This document shows, piece after piece, positions 1-5,774 of a stretch of 6,364 bases of DNA; the first letter of the stretch is position 1; every line of letters begins with the position of its first letter. This stretch comes from Alphaproteobacteria bacterium (lineage in GTDB: Bacteria; Pseudomonadota; Alphaproteobacteria; Caulobacterales; Parvularculaceae). The stretch covers positions 1-6,364 of the forward strand of contig JAUIEG010000160.1 in the NCBI GenBank assembly GCA_030428745.1, in the 5' to 3' direction. Below the pieces are notes generated by a model. That model saw only the letters and a program-made list of their open reading frames with translations. It did no database searches and was not told the DNA's origin. The position numbers and the translations under genes are program-made.

Positions 1-220
1 CCATAAACAGGAAATAGGGAAAGATATCCGACAGCCTCAAATCCACAGCGAAACAGAACGGCCAGTCAGGGCCGAAATTGAGAGCCTCGATGTCCTTGAG
101 GGACGGCAGGCTGTCGCCCGCCAGCCGAGCCCATTTGTTCCTCACCCGCTCGGTGAGCCGGCGTTCGGTGATTCTCGGTGATGCCTGTCTCCCCGCTGCC
201 TCGAGTACTTCTGACTTCAT
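1..220 (-). CDS. PAS-like (PAS_5-type) protein, N-terminal part, cut by the window edge
   Basis: An open frame runs leftward from ATG at 220 for 73 codons and leaves the window without a stop. The first 25 residues are polar and probably disordered. They are followed by a W30-ARLAGDSLPS segment, then KDIEALNFGPDWPF and an alternating hydrophobic stretch (residues 53-73). A Trp in a short helix, a 'LPS..DI' motif and then a beta-rich segment is the layout I know from the alphaproteobacterial PAS_5 family (small one-domain PAS proteins of unknown ligand), so this is a family-level inference. An AAGG lies about 10 nt upstream of the ATG. No earlier ATG exists in this frame back to about 262. It is divergent from the small membrane peptide at 447. 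A competing 62-codon minus frame starting at 254 is Arg/Gly/Ser-rich and looks like a shadow. The missing C-terminus prevents a firmer call. Confidence 0.6.
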   Translation of the reverse strand, partial: MKSEVLEAAGRQASPRITERRLTERVRNKWARLAGDSLPSLKDIEALNFGPDWPFCFAVDLRLSDIFPYFLFM

Positions 221-325
221 TTGAGCCCGCCTTGAAACAACTTGAGGCGAGCATAGGTCTGAAGCCATGCAGTAAGGGCTAAGGCGGATGGCGGATTTTG
301 TGGAAAATTTGAAGCAGTTACGAGG

Positions 326-362
326 CGCGCCGCCCCCCGCGGCGCGGCGGGCTCAGGCCCGT
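326..362. repeat. GC-rich hairpin cluster in the divergent intergenic region
   Basis: CGCGCCGC (326-333) and GCGGCGCG (339-346) form a perfect 8-bp inverted repeat around a CCCCC loop. It is followed directly by CGGGC (348-352) and GCCCG (357-361) around a 4-nt spacer. Neither is followed by a T-tract on either strand, so they do not look like intrinsic terminators. They lie between the PAS-like gene start (220) and the promoter of the small membrane peptide. They could be a structural barrier between the divergent genes or simply GC-rich spacer. Confidence 0.4.
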
Positions 363-383
363 CGGGCCCCGGGCTTTCGGGGG

Positions 384-412
384 GTGACGGTATTGCCGGG
401 CGGCTCTATAAG
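384..412 (+). promoter_or_regulatory. Sigma-70-like promoter for the 30-codon membrane peptide
   Basis: GTGACG (384-389, matching TTGACA at the central TGAC) is followed after exactly 17 bp by TATAAG (407-412, five of six matches to TATAAT). A start site near 418-420 would give a leader of about 28 nt, enough for the Shine-Dalgarno at 431-439 and the ATG at 447. The geometry is good, but it is a reading by eye. The antiporter operon may also be transcribed from here, because I see no convincing promoter between 540 and 651. Confidence 0.45.
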
Positions 413-446
413 GGCGGTCAGGCAACGCTAAAGAAGGGGTATTTCC

Positions 447-539
447 ATGAATCCAGGTTGGATGGCTGTCTCCACGATCCTCGTATTCATTATTGTTTTT
501 GCGGTCCTCAATCTCCTTGAAAAAGGCAGCGTCGACTAG
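447..539 (+). CDS. 30-residue single-pass membrane peptide
   Basis: ATG at 447 opens a 30-codon frame ending in TAG at 537-539. Residues 1-5 are short and uncharged. About residues 6-24 form one strongly hydrophobic helix (VSTILVFIIVFAVLNLL), and the tail EKGSVD is charged. This fits a small integral membrane peptide with its N-terminus outside or buried and its C-terminus by the membrane surface. Support for expression is unusually good for such a short frame: AAGAAGGGG (431-439) sits 7 nt before the ATG, and a promoter with 17-bp spacing lies just upstream. The gene ends 112 bp before the antiporter start and may share its transcript. Peptides of this size often act as subunits or regulators of larger membrane complexes (KdpF and CydX are examples of the class), but I recognise no family, and the partner is unknown. 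Confidence 0.6.
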   Translation: MNPGWMAVSTILVFIIVFAVLNLLEKGSVD

Positions 540-651
540 CGCCCTGCCGCCCTAGAAAGCGAAAAAAGGCTTCCCATATGGGAGCTTGCGGCTGGATCTT
601 CCCCGCCGCCATTACGGCGCTAACCGCGCCCCCGCGCAACATAGGCGTTTC

Positions 652-1629
652 ATGATCCCCGAGATCGCACCCCAGATCGCATTCGTCATTCTTGGCCTCG
701 CCATTCTGCTTGTCGCAGGCGATTTGCTTGTGCGCGGCGCGGTCGGCCTTGCCGCTGCACTGAAAATTCCCGCCCTCCTCATCAGCCTGACCATTGTCGC
801 CTTCGGCACGTCTGCGCCAGAGCTCGTCGTCACGGTGCAGGCGGTGATGACCGGTAATGACGGCATCGCGCTCGGCAATATTATCGGCTCGAATGTCGCC
901 AATGTCTTTCTGGTGCTCGGCGTGCCGGCGATCATCTATCCGGTGACGACGCATGTTCTGGGCCTGCGCCGTCATGCCATCGTCATGCTGATTGCGACCG
1001 CCGGGTTTCTTTTCGCCGCTTATGGCCCGGGCGAGATCGGCGTCCGAACCGGCGCCGCGCTCTTCACCGGCATTATTGTCTATGTCGGCTATATGTGGGT
1101 GCGCGCCAGCATCGGCAAAGCCGAGGATCCAATCCTCGATGAAGTGGAGGAATATCAGGAGACGTCGGGCGTCAGCCTCAAAACCGTGATGTTTCTCGCC
1201 GCGGGCCTCATCGGCCTTCCCGCCGGCGCGCATCTTCTGGTGTCTCACGGCGCGGACCTCGCGTCCGATCTTGGCGTGCGCGAAGAACTGATCGGCCTCA
1301 CCATCGTCGCTTTCGGCACCTCCCTGCCGGAACTTGCGACGGTCTTCGCCGCCGCCCTCCACAAGAAATCCGATGTCGCGATTGGCGGCGTTGTCGGCTC
1401 CAATATCTTCAACATTCTCGCCGTGGGCGGCGCGGCCGGTCTTGCTGGCGGCGCGGCTTTCGACACGGCCTCGCTGACGCTGGACCTGCCGGTGATGGCC
1501 ATCGCCGCCATTGCGCTTGCCGCCTTCGTGCTCACCCGCAAGAATATCGGCCGTGTCGCCGGGCTTGTGTTCACCGGCGCCTATATCGGCTTTATTCTGA
1601 TGCTCGCTGAACATGCGGGAGCGTTTTAA
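652..1629 (+). CDS. Calcium/sodium antiporter (CaCA superfamily, YrbG-like)
   Basis: A 325-residue inner-membrane cation exchanger of the Ca2+:cation antiporter superfamily, which uses the Na+ gradient to move Ca2+. Two inverted alpha repeats are clear. Repeat 1 carries GTSAPE (52-57) and GNIIGSN (75-81). Repeat 2 carries GTSLPE (222-227) and GGVVGSN (245-251). The Glu of each GTS-PE motif (E57, E227) and the Asn of each GSN motif are the family's ion-binding positions. About ten hydrophobic segments are visible, with a hydrophilic acidic loop between the halves (about 155-175, EDPILDEVEEYQE). The length equals that of E. coli YrbG. I chose ATG 652 because family members begin just before the first helix. 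A TTG at 586 would add 22 residues that look like translated leader; AGG at 643-645 supports 652. It stops 3 nt before the SDR gene. Why it sits with two pterin genes is not evident. Confidence 0.93.
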   Translation: MIPEIAPQIAFVILGLAILLVAGDLLVRGAVGLAAALKIPALLISLTIVAFGTSAPELVVTVQAVMTGNDGIALGNIIGSNVANVFLVLGVPAIIYPVTTHVLGLRRHAIVMLIATAGFLFAAYGPGEIGVRTGAALFTGIIVYVGYMWVRASIGKAEDPILDEVEEYQETSGVSLKTVMFLAAGLIGLPAGAHLLVSHGADLASDLGVREELIGLTIVAFGTSLPELATVFAAALHKKSDVAIGGVVGSNIFNILAVGGAAGLAGGAAFDTASLTLDLPVMAIAAIALAAFVLTRKNIGRVAGLVFTGAYIGFILMLAEHAGAF

Positions 1630-1632
1630 CCC

Positions 1633-2394
1633 ATGACGGCCACGCCAACCGGCGCAGCGCTCGTCACCGGCGCCGGGAAACGGCTGGGCCGGGCGATGGC
1701 GCTTGCGCTCGCAGACACGGGCTATGACGTCGCCGTTCACTACAACAGCTCCCCTGCGGAAGCCGACGCCGTCATTTCCATGATCGAAGCGAAAGGCCGC
1801 CGCGCGGCCGCCGTCAAAGCCGATCTTTCAGCAGAAAGCGACACCGCTGCGCTGATCGGCGCGGCCGCCAAGGCGATCGGTCCCCTGACCCTGCTCGTCA
1901 ACTCCGCATCCGCCTTTGAACATGACGACATAACGACCATGACGCGCGACAGCTGGGACCTTCACATGGAGGTAAATTTGCGCGCGCCGGTGAAGCTTGC
2001 GCAGGACTTCGCCGCACAGGCGCCGAAGGACAGCCTCATCGTCAATCTGATCGACCAGCGGGTTTTGAAACTGACGCCGCAATTTCTTTCCTACACGGCC
2101 TCGAAAGCCGCGCTCTTCACCCTCACCCAGACCATGGCGCAGGCGCTCGGCCCAAAGGGCGTTCGCGTCAACGCCATCGGCCCCGGCCCGACCCTCAAAA
2201 ATCCGCGCCAGTCCGATCAAGACTGGCAGCGTCAGAACCAGTCTACGATCCTTGGATATGGGGCGGACCCTGAGGATATATGCGGGGCGCTTCTTTATCT
2301 GTTGTCAGCGCGTTCGGTCACGGGACAGATGATCGCCGTCGATGGGGGGCAACATCTCACCTGGCGCACCGCGGATGTCCTGGTGCAGGAATAG
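1633..2394 (+). CDS. SDR reductase of the pteridine reductase (PTR1/FolM) type
   Basis: A 253-residue NAD(P)H-dependent short-chain dehydrogenase/reductase. The cofactor motif is TGAGKRLGRA (12-21): Arg17 replaces the usual SDR glycine, as in PTR1 (TGAAKRLGRS). HYNSS (36-40) then matches the PTR1 NADPH-binding HYHRS segment. VNSAS (89-93) replaces the classical NNAG. The active site reads NLID141 ... Y154TASK158: Asp stands where ordinary SDRs have Ser, which is the PTR1 arrangement (Asp-Tyr-Lys). VRVNAIGPGP and a C-terminal TGQMIAVDGGQHL complete the fold. The likely reaction is NADPH reduction of dihydropterins or dihydrofolate (dihydromonapterin reductase FolM, or pteridine reductase); the exact substrate is inferred. 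ATG 1633 has GGGAG 11 nt upstream and lies 3 nt after the antiporter stop. FolB starts 4 nt after its stop, which strengthens the pterin assignment. I give no symbol because folM and ptr1-like roles cannot be separated here. Confidence 0.85.
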   Translation: MTATPTGAALVTGAGKRLGRAMALALADTGYDVAVHYNSSPAEADAVISMIEAKGRRAAAVKADLSAESDTAALIGAAAKAIGPLTLLVNSASAFEHDDITTMTRDSWDLHMEVNLRAPVKLAQDFAAQAPKDSLIVNLIDQRVLKLTPQFLSYTASKAALFTLTQTMAQALGPKGVRVNAIGPGPTLKNPRQSDQDWQRQNQSTILGYGADPEDICGALLYLLSARSVTGQMIAVDGGQHLTWRTADVLVQE

Positions 2395-2398
2395 ACCT

Positions 2399-2827
2399 AT
2401 GAGCAAGCCTAAAACGCCGCCCCAAAAGACGCAGCCCGAGATCACGCCCCTTCCCCGCAGCGCGACGGCGCCGCAGCGGCGCATCTTTGTGCGCGGCCTG
2501 ACGCTCGACGCCTATATCGGCGCCTATGAAAGCGAACAGGGCGTCACCCAGCCGATCCGCATCGACTTCGAAGCCGATGTCATCGAACCCGCCAATCCGG
2601 TGAGCGACGAGCTTGAAGACATCGTTTGCTATGACGAGATGACGCGCGGCATCAAGGCGATCATCGCCGAGGGACACATCAAGCTCGTGGAAACGCTCGC
2701 CGAGCGTATTGCCGATCTCGTGCTGTCGCACCCTATGGTGATTTCGGTAATGGTGCGCATCGTTAAACCGAACGCGATCACCGAAGCGGACGCCGCCGGC
2801 GTCGAGATCAGCCGCACAAAAAGATAA
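2399..2827 (+). CDS. folB: Dihydroneopterin aldolase
   Basis: FolB cleaves 7,8-dihydroneopterin to 6-hydroxymethyl-7,8-dihydropterin and glycolaldehyde in folate synthesis, in the cytosol as a ring oligomer. The family signature is present: IFVRGLTLDAYIGAYESE (29-46), then YDEM, LVETLAERIADLV (96-108) and VRIVKPNAI (119-127). By alignment in memory with S. aureus DHNA, E46, Y78, E98 and K123 match its Glu22, Tyr54, Glu74 and catalytic Lys100. The 142-residue product is about 20 longer than typical because of a Pro/Lys/Gln-rich N-terminal extension (1-27) of unknown role. ATG 2399 has AGGA (2387-2390) 8 nt upstream and lies 4 nt after the SDR stop. An upstream ATG at 2342 would overlap the SDR and add unrelated sequence. 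FolK, FolP and FolC are not in view. Its stop is 3 bp from that of the convergent DUF3592 gene. Confidence 0.92.
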   Translation: MSKPKTPPQKTQPEITPLPRSATAPQRRIFVRGLTLDAYIGAYESEQGVTQPIRIDFEADVIEPANPVSDELEDIVCYDEMTRGIKAIIAEGHIKLVETLAERIADLVLSHPMVISVMVRIVKPNAITEADAAGVEISRTKR

Positions 2828-2830
2828 GCT

Positions 2831-3313
2831 TTAAAAAGCGTGGCTCGCCGCGCCCAGGGTTTCTTCGCGCGTGCGCGACAGAGCCCAGACGACCCCGCCA
2901 ACGCCGAAGAAGACGGCCGCGCCCGACAAGAGCGACAAGATCACAAAAGCGACGCTCGATCCGCCGGGATAGAGCACCGAATAGCTGTGATCTTCCGGGT
3001 CCACATAAACGATAACAGACTCGCCCGGGCGGTAGTCCGCCCGATCGGTCATCATGAACCAGCCTAGAAAGGTGCGCGTTCGGGTCGCTTCGTAACTGCG
3101 CCCGTCAAAAGAATAGACATAGCGCAAGGGCGCACTCTCGCCTTCAAGCCGGCTGAGGACAATTCCGTCGGCCGCGGGCCAGGCCATATTCGCCCTTGAA
3201 CGGGCGTAGTCATGCACCACAAAGCCCCCGCAAGCGACGCCCAGCACCGCCATCGCCGTAAAAACAATCAGCACGATCGAGATGTCCGATTTCTTTTTCA
3301 GTTCTGGCGGCAT
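2831..3313 (-). CDS. DUF3592 membrane protein
   Basis: A 160-residue protein with two membrane segments (about 11-33 and 119-145) enclosing a small beta-rich domain. The middle domain reads WPAADGIVLS (45-54), then YVYSFDGRSYEATRTR (65-80), YRPGESVIVYVDPEDHSYSVL (94-114, a Y-PG-V-VYVDP core) and a YPGG before the second helix. This order (WP..G.V, Y.F.GR.Y, Y.PG..V.VY.DP, SVL.PG) is the DUF3592 pattern. The function of the family is not established. The N-terminus is basic (KKK), so both ends are probably cytoplasmic and the domain lies outside the membrane; this is inference from the positive-inside rule. AAAGG sits 4 nt before ATG 3313. The gene is convergent with folB and divergent from uvrC, so it is its own transcription unit. 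No functional link to either neighbour is visible. Confidence 0.85.
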   Translation of the reverse strand: MPPELKKKSDISIVLIVFTAMAVLGVACGGFVVHDYARSRANMAWPAADGIVLSRLEGESAPLRYVYSFDGRSYEATRTRTFLGWFMMTDRADYRPGESVIVYVDPEDHSYSVLYPGGSSVAFVILSLLSGAAVFFGVGGVVWALSRTREETLGAASHAF

Positions 3314-3378
3314 TTGACCTTTCGCCCGTGCGCGATTAGCTCCGATAATAGATTTACCGCCCCTTTGTGAACGCCCGG

Positions 3379-3386
3379 TTAACCAT
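3379..3386 (+). promoter_or_regulatory. CtrA-type half-site TTAACCAT before uvrC
   Basis: TTAACCAT occurs 5 nt before the uvrC ATG, inside the 78-bp gap shared with the divergent DUF3592 gene. This 8-mer is the half-site described for the alphaproteobacterial cell-cycle regulator CtrA. The second half of the full TTAA-N7-TTAA site is missing. Its position would block initiation or translation signals rather than activate. An 8-mer occurs by chance often enough that this is only suggestive. Confidence 0.25.
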
Positions 3387-3391
3387 TTTTC

Positions 3392-5305
3392 ATGAGCCCC
3401 GACGCCCCGGAAACCATTGAGAAAGACGCGCTCTCCGGCGCCGCGCTGATCGCCGATCAGGTGAAACGCCTGCCCGGCAAACCCGGCGTCTATCGGATGT
3501 ATGGCGCCAAAGGCGACGTTCTCTATGTGGGTAAGGCGAAGAACCTGAAAAACCGGGTCTCGTCATACGCGCAAGGGCGCGGCCATTCGAACCGCATCCT
3601 GCGCATGATTTCCGAAACGCGGTCGATGGAGTTTGTGGTTACGGGCACCGAGACCGAAGCGCTTCTCCTCGAAGCGAACCTCATCAAGCAGTTAAAGCCG
3701 CGCTACAATGTCATCCTGCGCGACGACAAGTCGTTTCCCTTCATCCTTGTCGCCGAGGACCATGAAGCGCCGCAAATATTGAAACATCGCGGCGCGCAAA
3801 AACGCCCCGGGCAATATTACGGGCCTTTCGCCTCCGCCGGCGCGGTGAACCGCACACTCAACACACTGCAAAAAGCGTTTCTGTTACGCTCCTGCACCGA
3901 CAGCGTTTACGAAGGGCGCACACGGCCCTGCCTGTTGCACCAGATCAAGCGCTGCGCCGCGCCTTGCGTCGGCCTTGTCAGCGCCGATGAATACAAGAAA
4001 CTCGTCGCGGAGGCGAATGACTTTCTCTCCGGTAAAAGCGCCGAAGTGCAGAAAACATTGTCGGCGCAGATGGAAAAAGCCTCCGCCGAGCTCGACTTTG
4101 AAACCGCGGCGCGGCTGCGCGACCGCATTCGCGCGCTTTCCTATATTCAGGGGACGCAGGATATTAATCCCGGCGGCGTTTCCGAAGCCGACGTCTTCGC
4201 CATTCATTCCGAGGGCGGACAATCCTGCGTTCAGGTGTTTTTCTTCCGCGCCGGGCAGAACTGGGGCAATCACGCCTATTTCCCCAAACACGACAAGGAA
4301 GACGAACCGGCGGCGATCCTCGATGCTTTCATCGCGCAGTTCTACGACTCGCGCGAACCGCCGCGCGAAATCTATGTTTCCGTGAAACCGCCGCAAGCCG
4401 ATCTCCTCGCCGAGGCGCTGACAATCAAGGCGAACCGCAAGGTTTCTATCCACGAACCCCAGCGCGGCGAAAAGCGCGATCTCGTCAAAGCCGCGGCAAT
4501 GAATGCGCGCGAAGCCCTGTCGCGGCGCATGGCGGAATCGGCGAGCCAGCAGAAATCCTTACGCCAGCTCGCCGATATTCTCGGCCTCGAAGCGCCGCCC
4601 GAGCGCATTGAGGTATACGACAACTCCCACATCCAGGGATCGAACGCAGTTGGGGCGATGATTGTCGCGGGGCCGGAAGGTTTCGTCAAAAACCAGTACC
4701 GCAAGTTCAACATCAAGACGTCGAGCCTCACGCCCGGCGATGATTTCGGCATGATGCGCGAAGTCATCACGCGGCGGTTCGCGCGACTGATGAAAGACGA
4801 AAACGCCGAACGCCCGGACCTAGTCATTATCGACGGCGGCAAGGGCCAGCTTTCCGTCGTGCTCGACGCCTTGAGCGAAATCGGCGTCGATCCGCAAACG
4901 GAAGGGGTCACAATTATCGGCGTCGCCAAAGGCCGGCGCGAAAATGACGAAGGCGAAAAGCGCATCGACCGCACCATGGGCGCGACGGGCGAACAGGTGG
5001 TGATGCCGGGACGCGAGCCCTTCACCCTGCCCCCGCGCGATCCGGGCTTGTTCGTGTTGCAGCGTCTGCGTGACGAGGCGCACCGCTTCGCCATCGGCGC
5101 GCACCGCGCCAAACGCAAAAAAGCCATCGCGGCCAATCCGCTTGACGGCGTCGCCGGCATCGGCGCAAAGCGCAAACGCGCGCTCCTCAACCATTTCGGG
5201 TCGGCGAAAGAAATCGCCCGCGCAAAGCCCGCCGACCTGGAGGCCGTCGAAGGCGTCTCCGCGGCGTTGGCGCAGAAGATTTACGACTATTTCCACAGCG
5301 GGTGA
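3392..5305 (+). CDS. uvrC: Excinuclease ABC subunit C
   Basis: UvrC makes both incisions in UvrABC nucleotide excision repair after joining the UvrB-DNA complex. All parts of the 637-residue protein are visible. The GIY-YIG nuclease (3' incision) spans about 28-115, with GVY (32-34), YVGKAKNLKNRV (45-56) and TETEALLLEANLIK. A Cys-rich segment at 168-192 contains C168, C180, C188 and C192. The UVR motif (about 215-250, LDFETAARLRDRIRAL) binds UvrB. The RNase H-like 5' nuclease has D410 in VYDNSH, D481 in VIIDGGKGQ and H564 in DEAHRFAI. Tandem helix-hairpin-helix motifs (584-634, GVAGIGAKRKRALL and LEAVEGVSAALAQKI) bind DNA. The start at 3392 gives the usual 27-residue lead into GKPGVYRM, but I see no good Shine-Dalgarno before it. 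No standard alphaproteobacterial SOS box is present upstream. A small basic gene follows instead of the pgsA/moaD neighbours common in rhizobia. Confidence 0.98.
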   Translation: MSPDAPETIEKDALSGAALIADQVKRLPGKPGVYRMYGAKGDVLYVGKAKNLKNRVSSYAQGRGHSNRILRMISETRSMEFVVTGTETEALLLEANLIKQLKPRYNVILRDDKSFPFILVAEDHEAPQILKHRGAQKRPGQYYGPFASAGAVNRTLNTLQKAFLLRSCTDSVYEGRTRPCLLHQIKRCAAPCVGLVSADEYKKLVAEANDFLSGKSAEVQKTLSAQMEKASAELDFETAARLRDRIRALSYIQGTQDINPGGVSEADVFAIHSEGGQSCVQVFFFRAGQNWGNHAYFPKHDKEDEPAAILDAFIAQFYDSREPPREIYVSVKPPQADLLAEALTIKANRKVSIHEPQRGEKRDLVKAAAMNAREALSRRMAESASQQKSLRQLADILGLEAPPERIEVYDNSHIQGSNAVGAMIVAGPEGFVKNQYRKFNIKTSSLTPGDDFGMMREVITRRFARLMKDENAERPDLVIIDGGKGQLSVVLDALSEIGVDPQTEGVTIIGVAKGRRENDEGEKRIDRTMGATGEQVVMPGREPFTLPPRDPGLFVLQRLRDEAHRFAIGAHRAKRKKAIAANPLDGVAGIGAKRKRALLNHFGSAKEIARAKPADLEAVEGVSAALAQKIYDYFHSG

Positions 5306-5392
5306 TGCAATCTGCCCCGCGACACCCTATATCTGACAGCGCCTCGGCCGCATGGTGCTGTTCCCGGGCTTGTACCCGAAAGGAATAGCGTC

Positions 5393-5626
5393 TTGTCCAC
5401 CCCCAAAAACACCGCCGCCAGCCGCGCCTATCGCCAGGTCGACGCAAAAGCCGCGCGCGCCGAACACGATAAAGAAAAGCGCGATACGCTGAAGAAAACG
5501 GCGAAACTGCGCGAATTGCGTCTCGCCAAGGAAGCCGAAGACCGCGAGGCCGAAGCGCTGAACCCGAAAAAGCCGGCGAAAAAGCCTAAAAAGCGCGGAT
5601 TGCCTGAGTTTGAGCGCGAGCGCTGA
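5393..5626 (+). CDS. Small lysine-rich charged protein, TTG start
   Basis: A 77-residue hypothetical protein starting at TTG 5393. The start is decided by AAGGA (5380-5384), 8 nt upstream; no ATG is available in the frame. The composition is extreme: Lys, Arg, Glu and Ala make up most of the chain, there is no Cys or Trp, and only scattered Leu and Val. Residues 10-55 alternate charged and alanine residues as in a long single helix or coiled coil (AKAARAEHDKEKRDTLKKTA). Residues 57-69 form a KKPAKKPKK-type basic tail that could bind nucleic acid, and the C-terminus is LPEFERER. I recognise no family. It lies 87 bp after uvrC on the same strand and may be co-transcribed with it or have its own weak promoter. 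A nucleic-acid-binding or ribosome-associated role is conceivable from composition only. Confidence 0.75.
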   Translation: MSTPKNTAASRAYRQVDAKAARAEHDKEKRDTLKKTAKLRELRLAKEAEDREAEALNPKKPAKKPKKRGLPEFERER

Positions 5627-5650
5627 GACTATTTTCAAAGGTTAAGATTT

Positions 5651-5670
5651 TTCGCCTACGGACGAATTTT
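5651..5670 (+). terminator. Weak terminator-like hairpin after the lysine-rich gene
   Basis: TTCGCC (5651-5656) can pair with GG-a-CGAA (5660-5666, one bulged A) around a 3-nt loop, followed directly by TTTT (5667-5670). It lies 24 bp after the stop of the lysine-rich gene and before the helicase promoter, which is where a terminator is expected. The stem is short and the T-run is only four bases, so it may not work. Confidence 0.25.
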
Positions 5671-5690
5671 GCGCCGCAACACGATTTCGC

Positions 5691-5720
5691 TTGCATTTGC
5701 GCGCTTTCAGTCCATATAGA
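5691..5720 (+). promoter_or_regulatory. Sigma-70-like promoter for the DEAD-box helicase
   Basis: TTGCAT (5691-5696, four of six to TTGACA) and TATAGA (5715-5720) are separated by 18 bp. Transcription from about 5727 would give a leader of about 230 nt before the GTG at 5957. This is a reading by eye, and the spacing is within the normal range. Long leaders are known for other bacterial DEAD-box helicase genes such as E. coli deaD. Confidence 0.4.
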
Positions 5721-5774
5721 GCCCAGAGTGAACCATGGCGCCAATGCGCAACGTGACACTCACCTATAAAATCA

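Noticed and set aside
573..584. Palindrome CCCATATGGG-type repeat between the membrane peptide and the antiporter
   Set aside because: It is a 12-bp palindrome without a loop, flanked by mismatches, and has no T-tract. It could be a chance dyad, and nothing else marks it as a terminator or operator.
586..651. TTG 586 as the antiporter start
   Set aside because: It would add 22 Arg/Pro-rich residues before the first helix. Family members of about 325 residues start at the position of ATG 652, which also has an AGG at a suitable distance.
508..1740. A 410-codon open frame on the minus strand opposite the antiporter gene
   Set aside because: It is antisense to a gene with unmistakable family motifs, and its product is a His/Arg/Asp/Gly-rich chain with no recognisable domain. 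Long antisense frames are common opposite GC-rich genes with biased third positions.
2828..2839. GCTTT-AA-AAAGC between the folB and DUF3592 stops as a two-way terminator
   Set aside because: The loop would be only 2 nt and the stem mostly A-T, with no T-tract on either side outside the stem. It is too weak to call.
3369..3383. GAAC...GTTAAC before uvrC as a possible LexA/SOS box
   Set aside because: The alphaproteobacterial SOS box is GTTC-N7-GTTC (or its complement GAAC-N7-GAAC). Here the spacer is 5 and the halves do not match in orientation or sequence.
4372..5190. A 272-codon minus-strand frame inside uvrC, and a 189-codon one at 3884-4453
   Set aside because: Both are antisense to conserved uvrC domains, with Ser/Arg/Pro-rich or His/Arg-rich compositions typical of shadow frames and no family signature.
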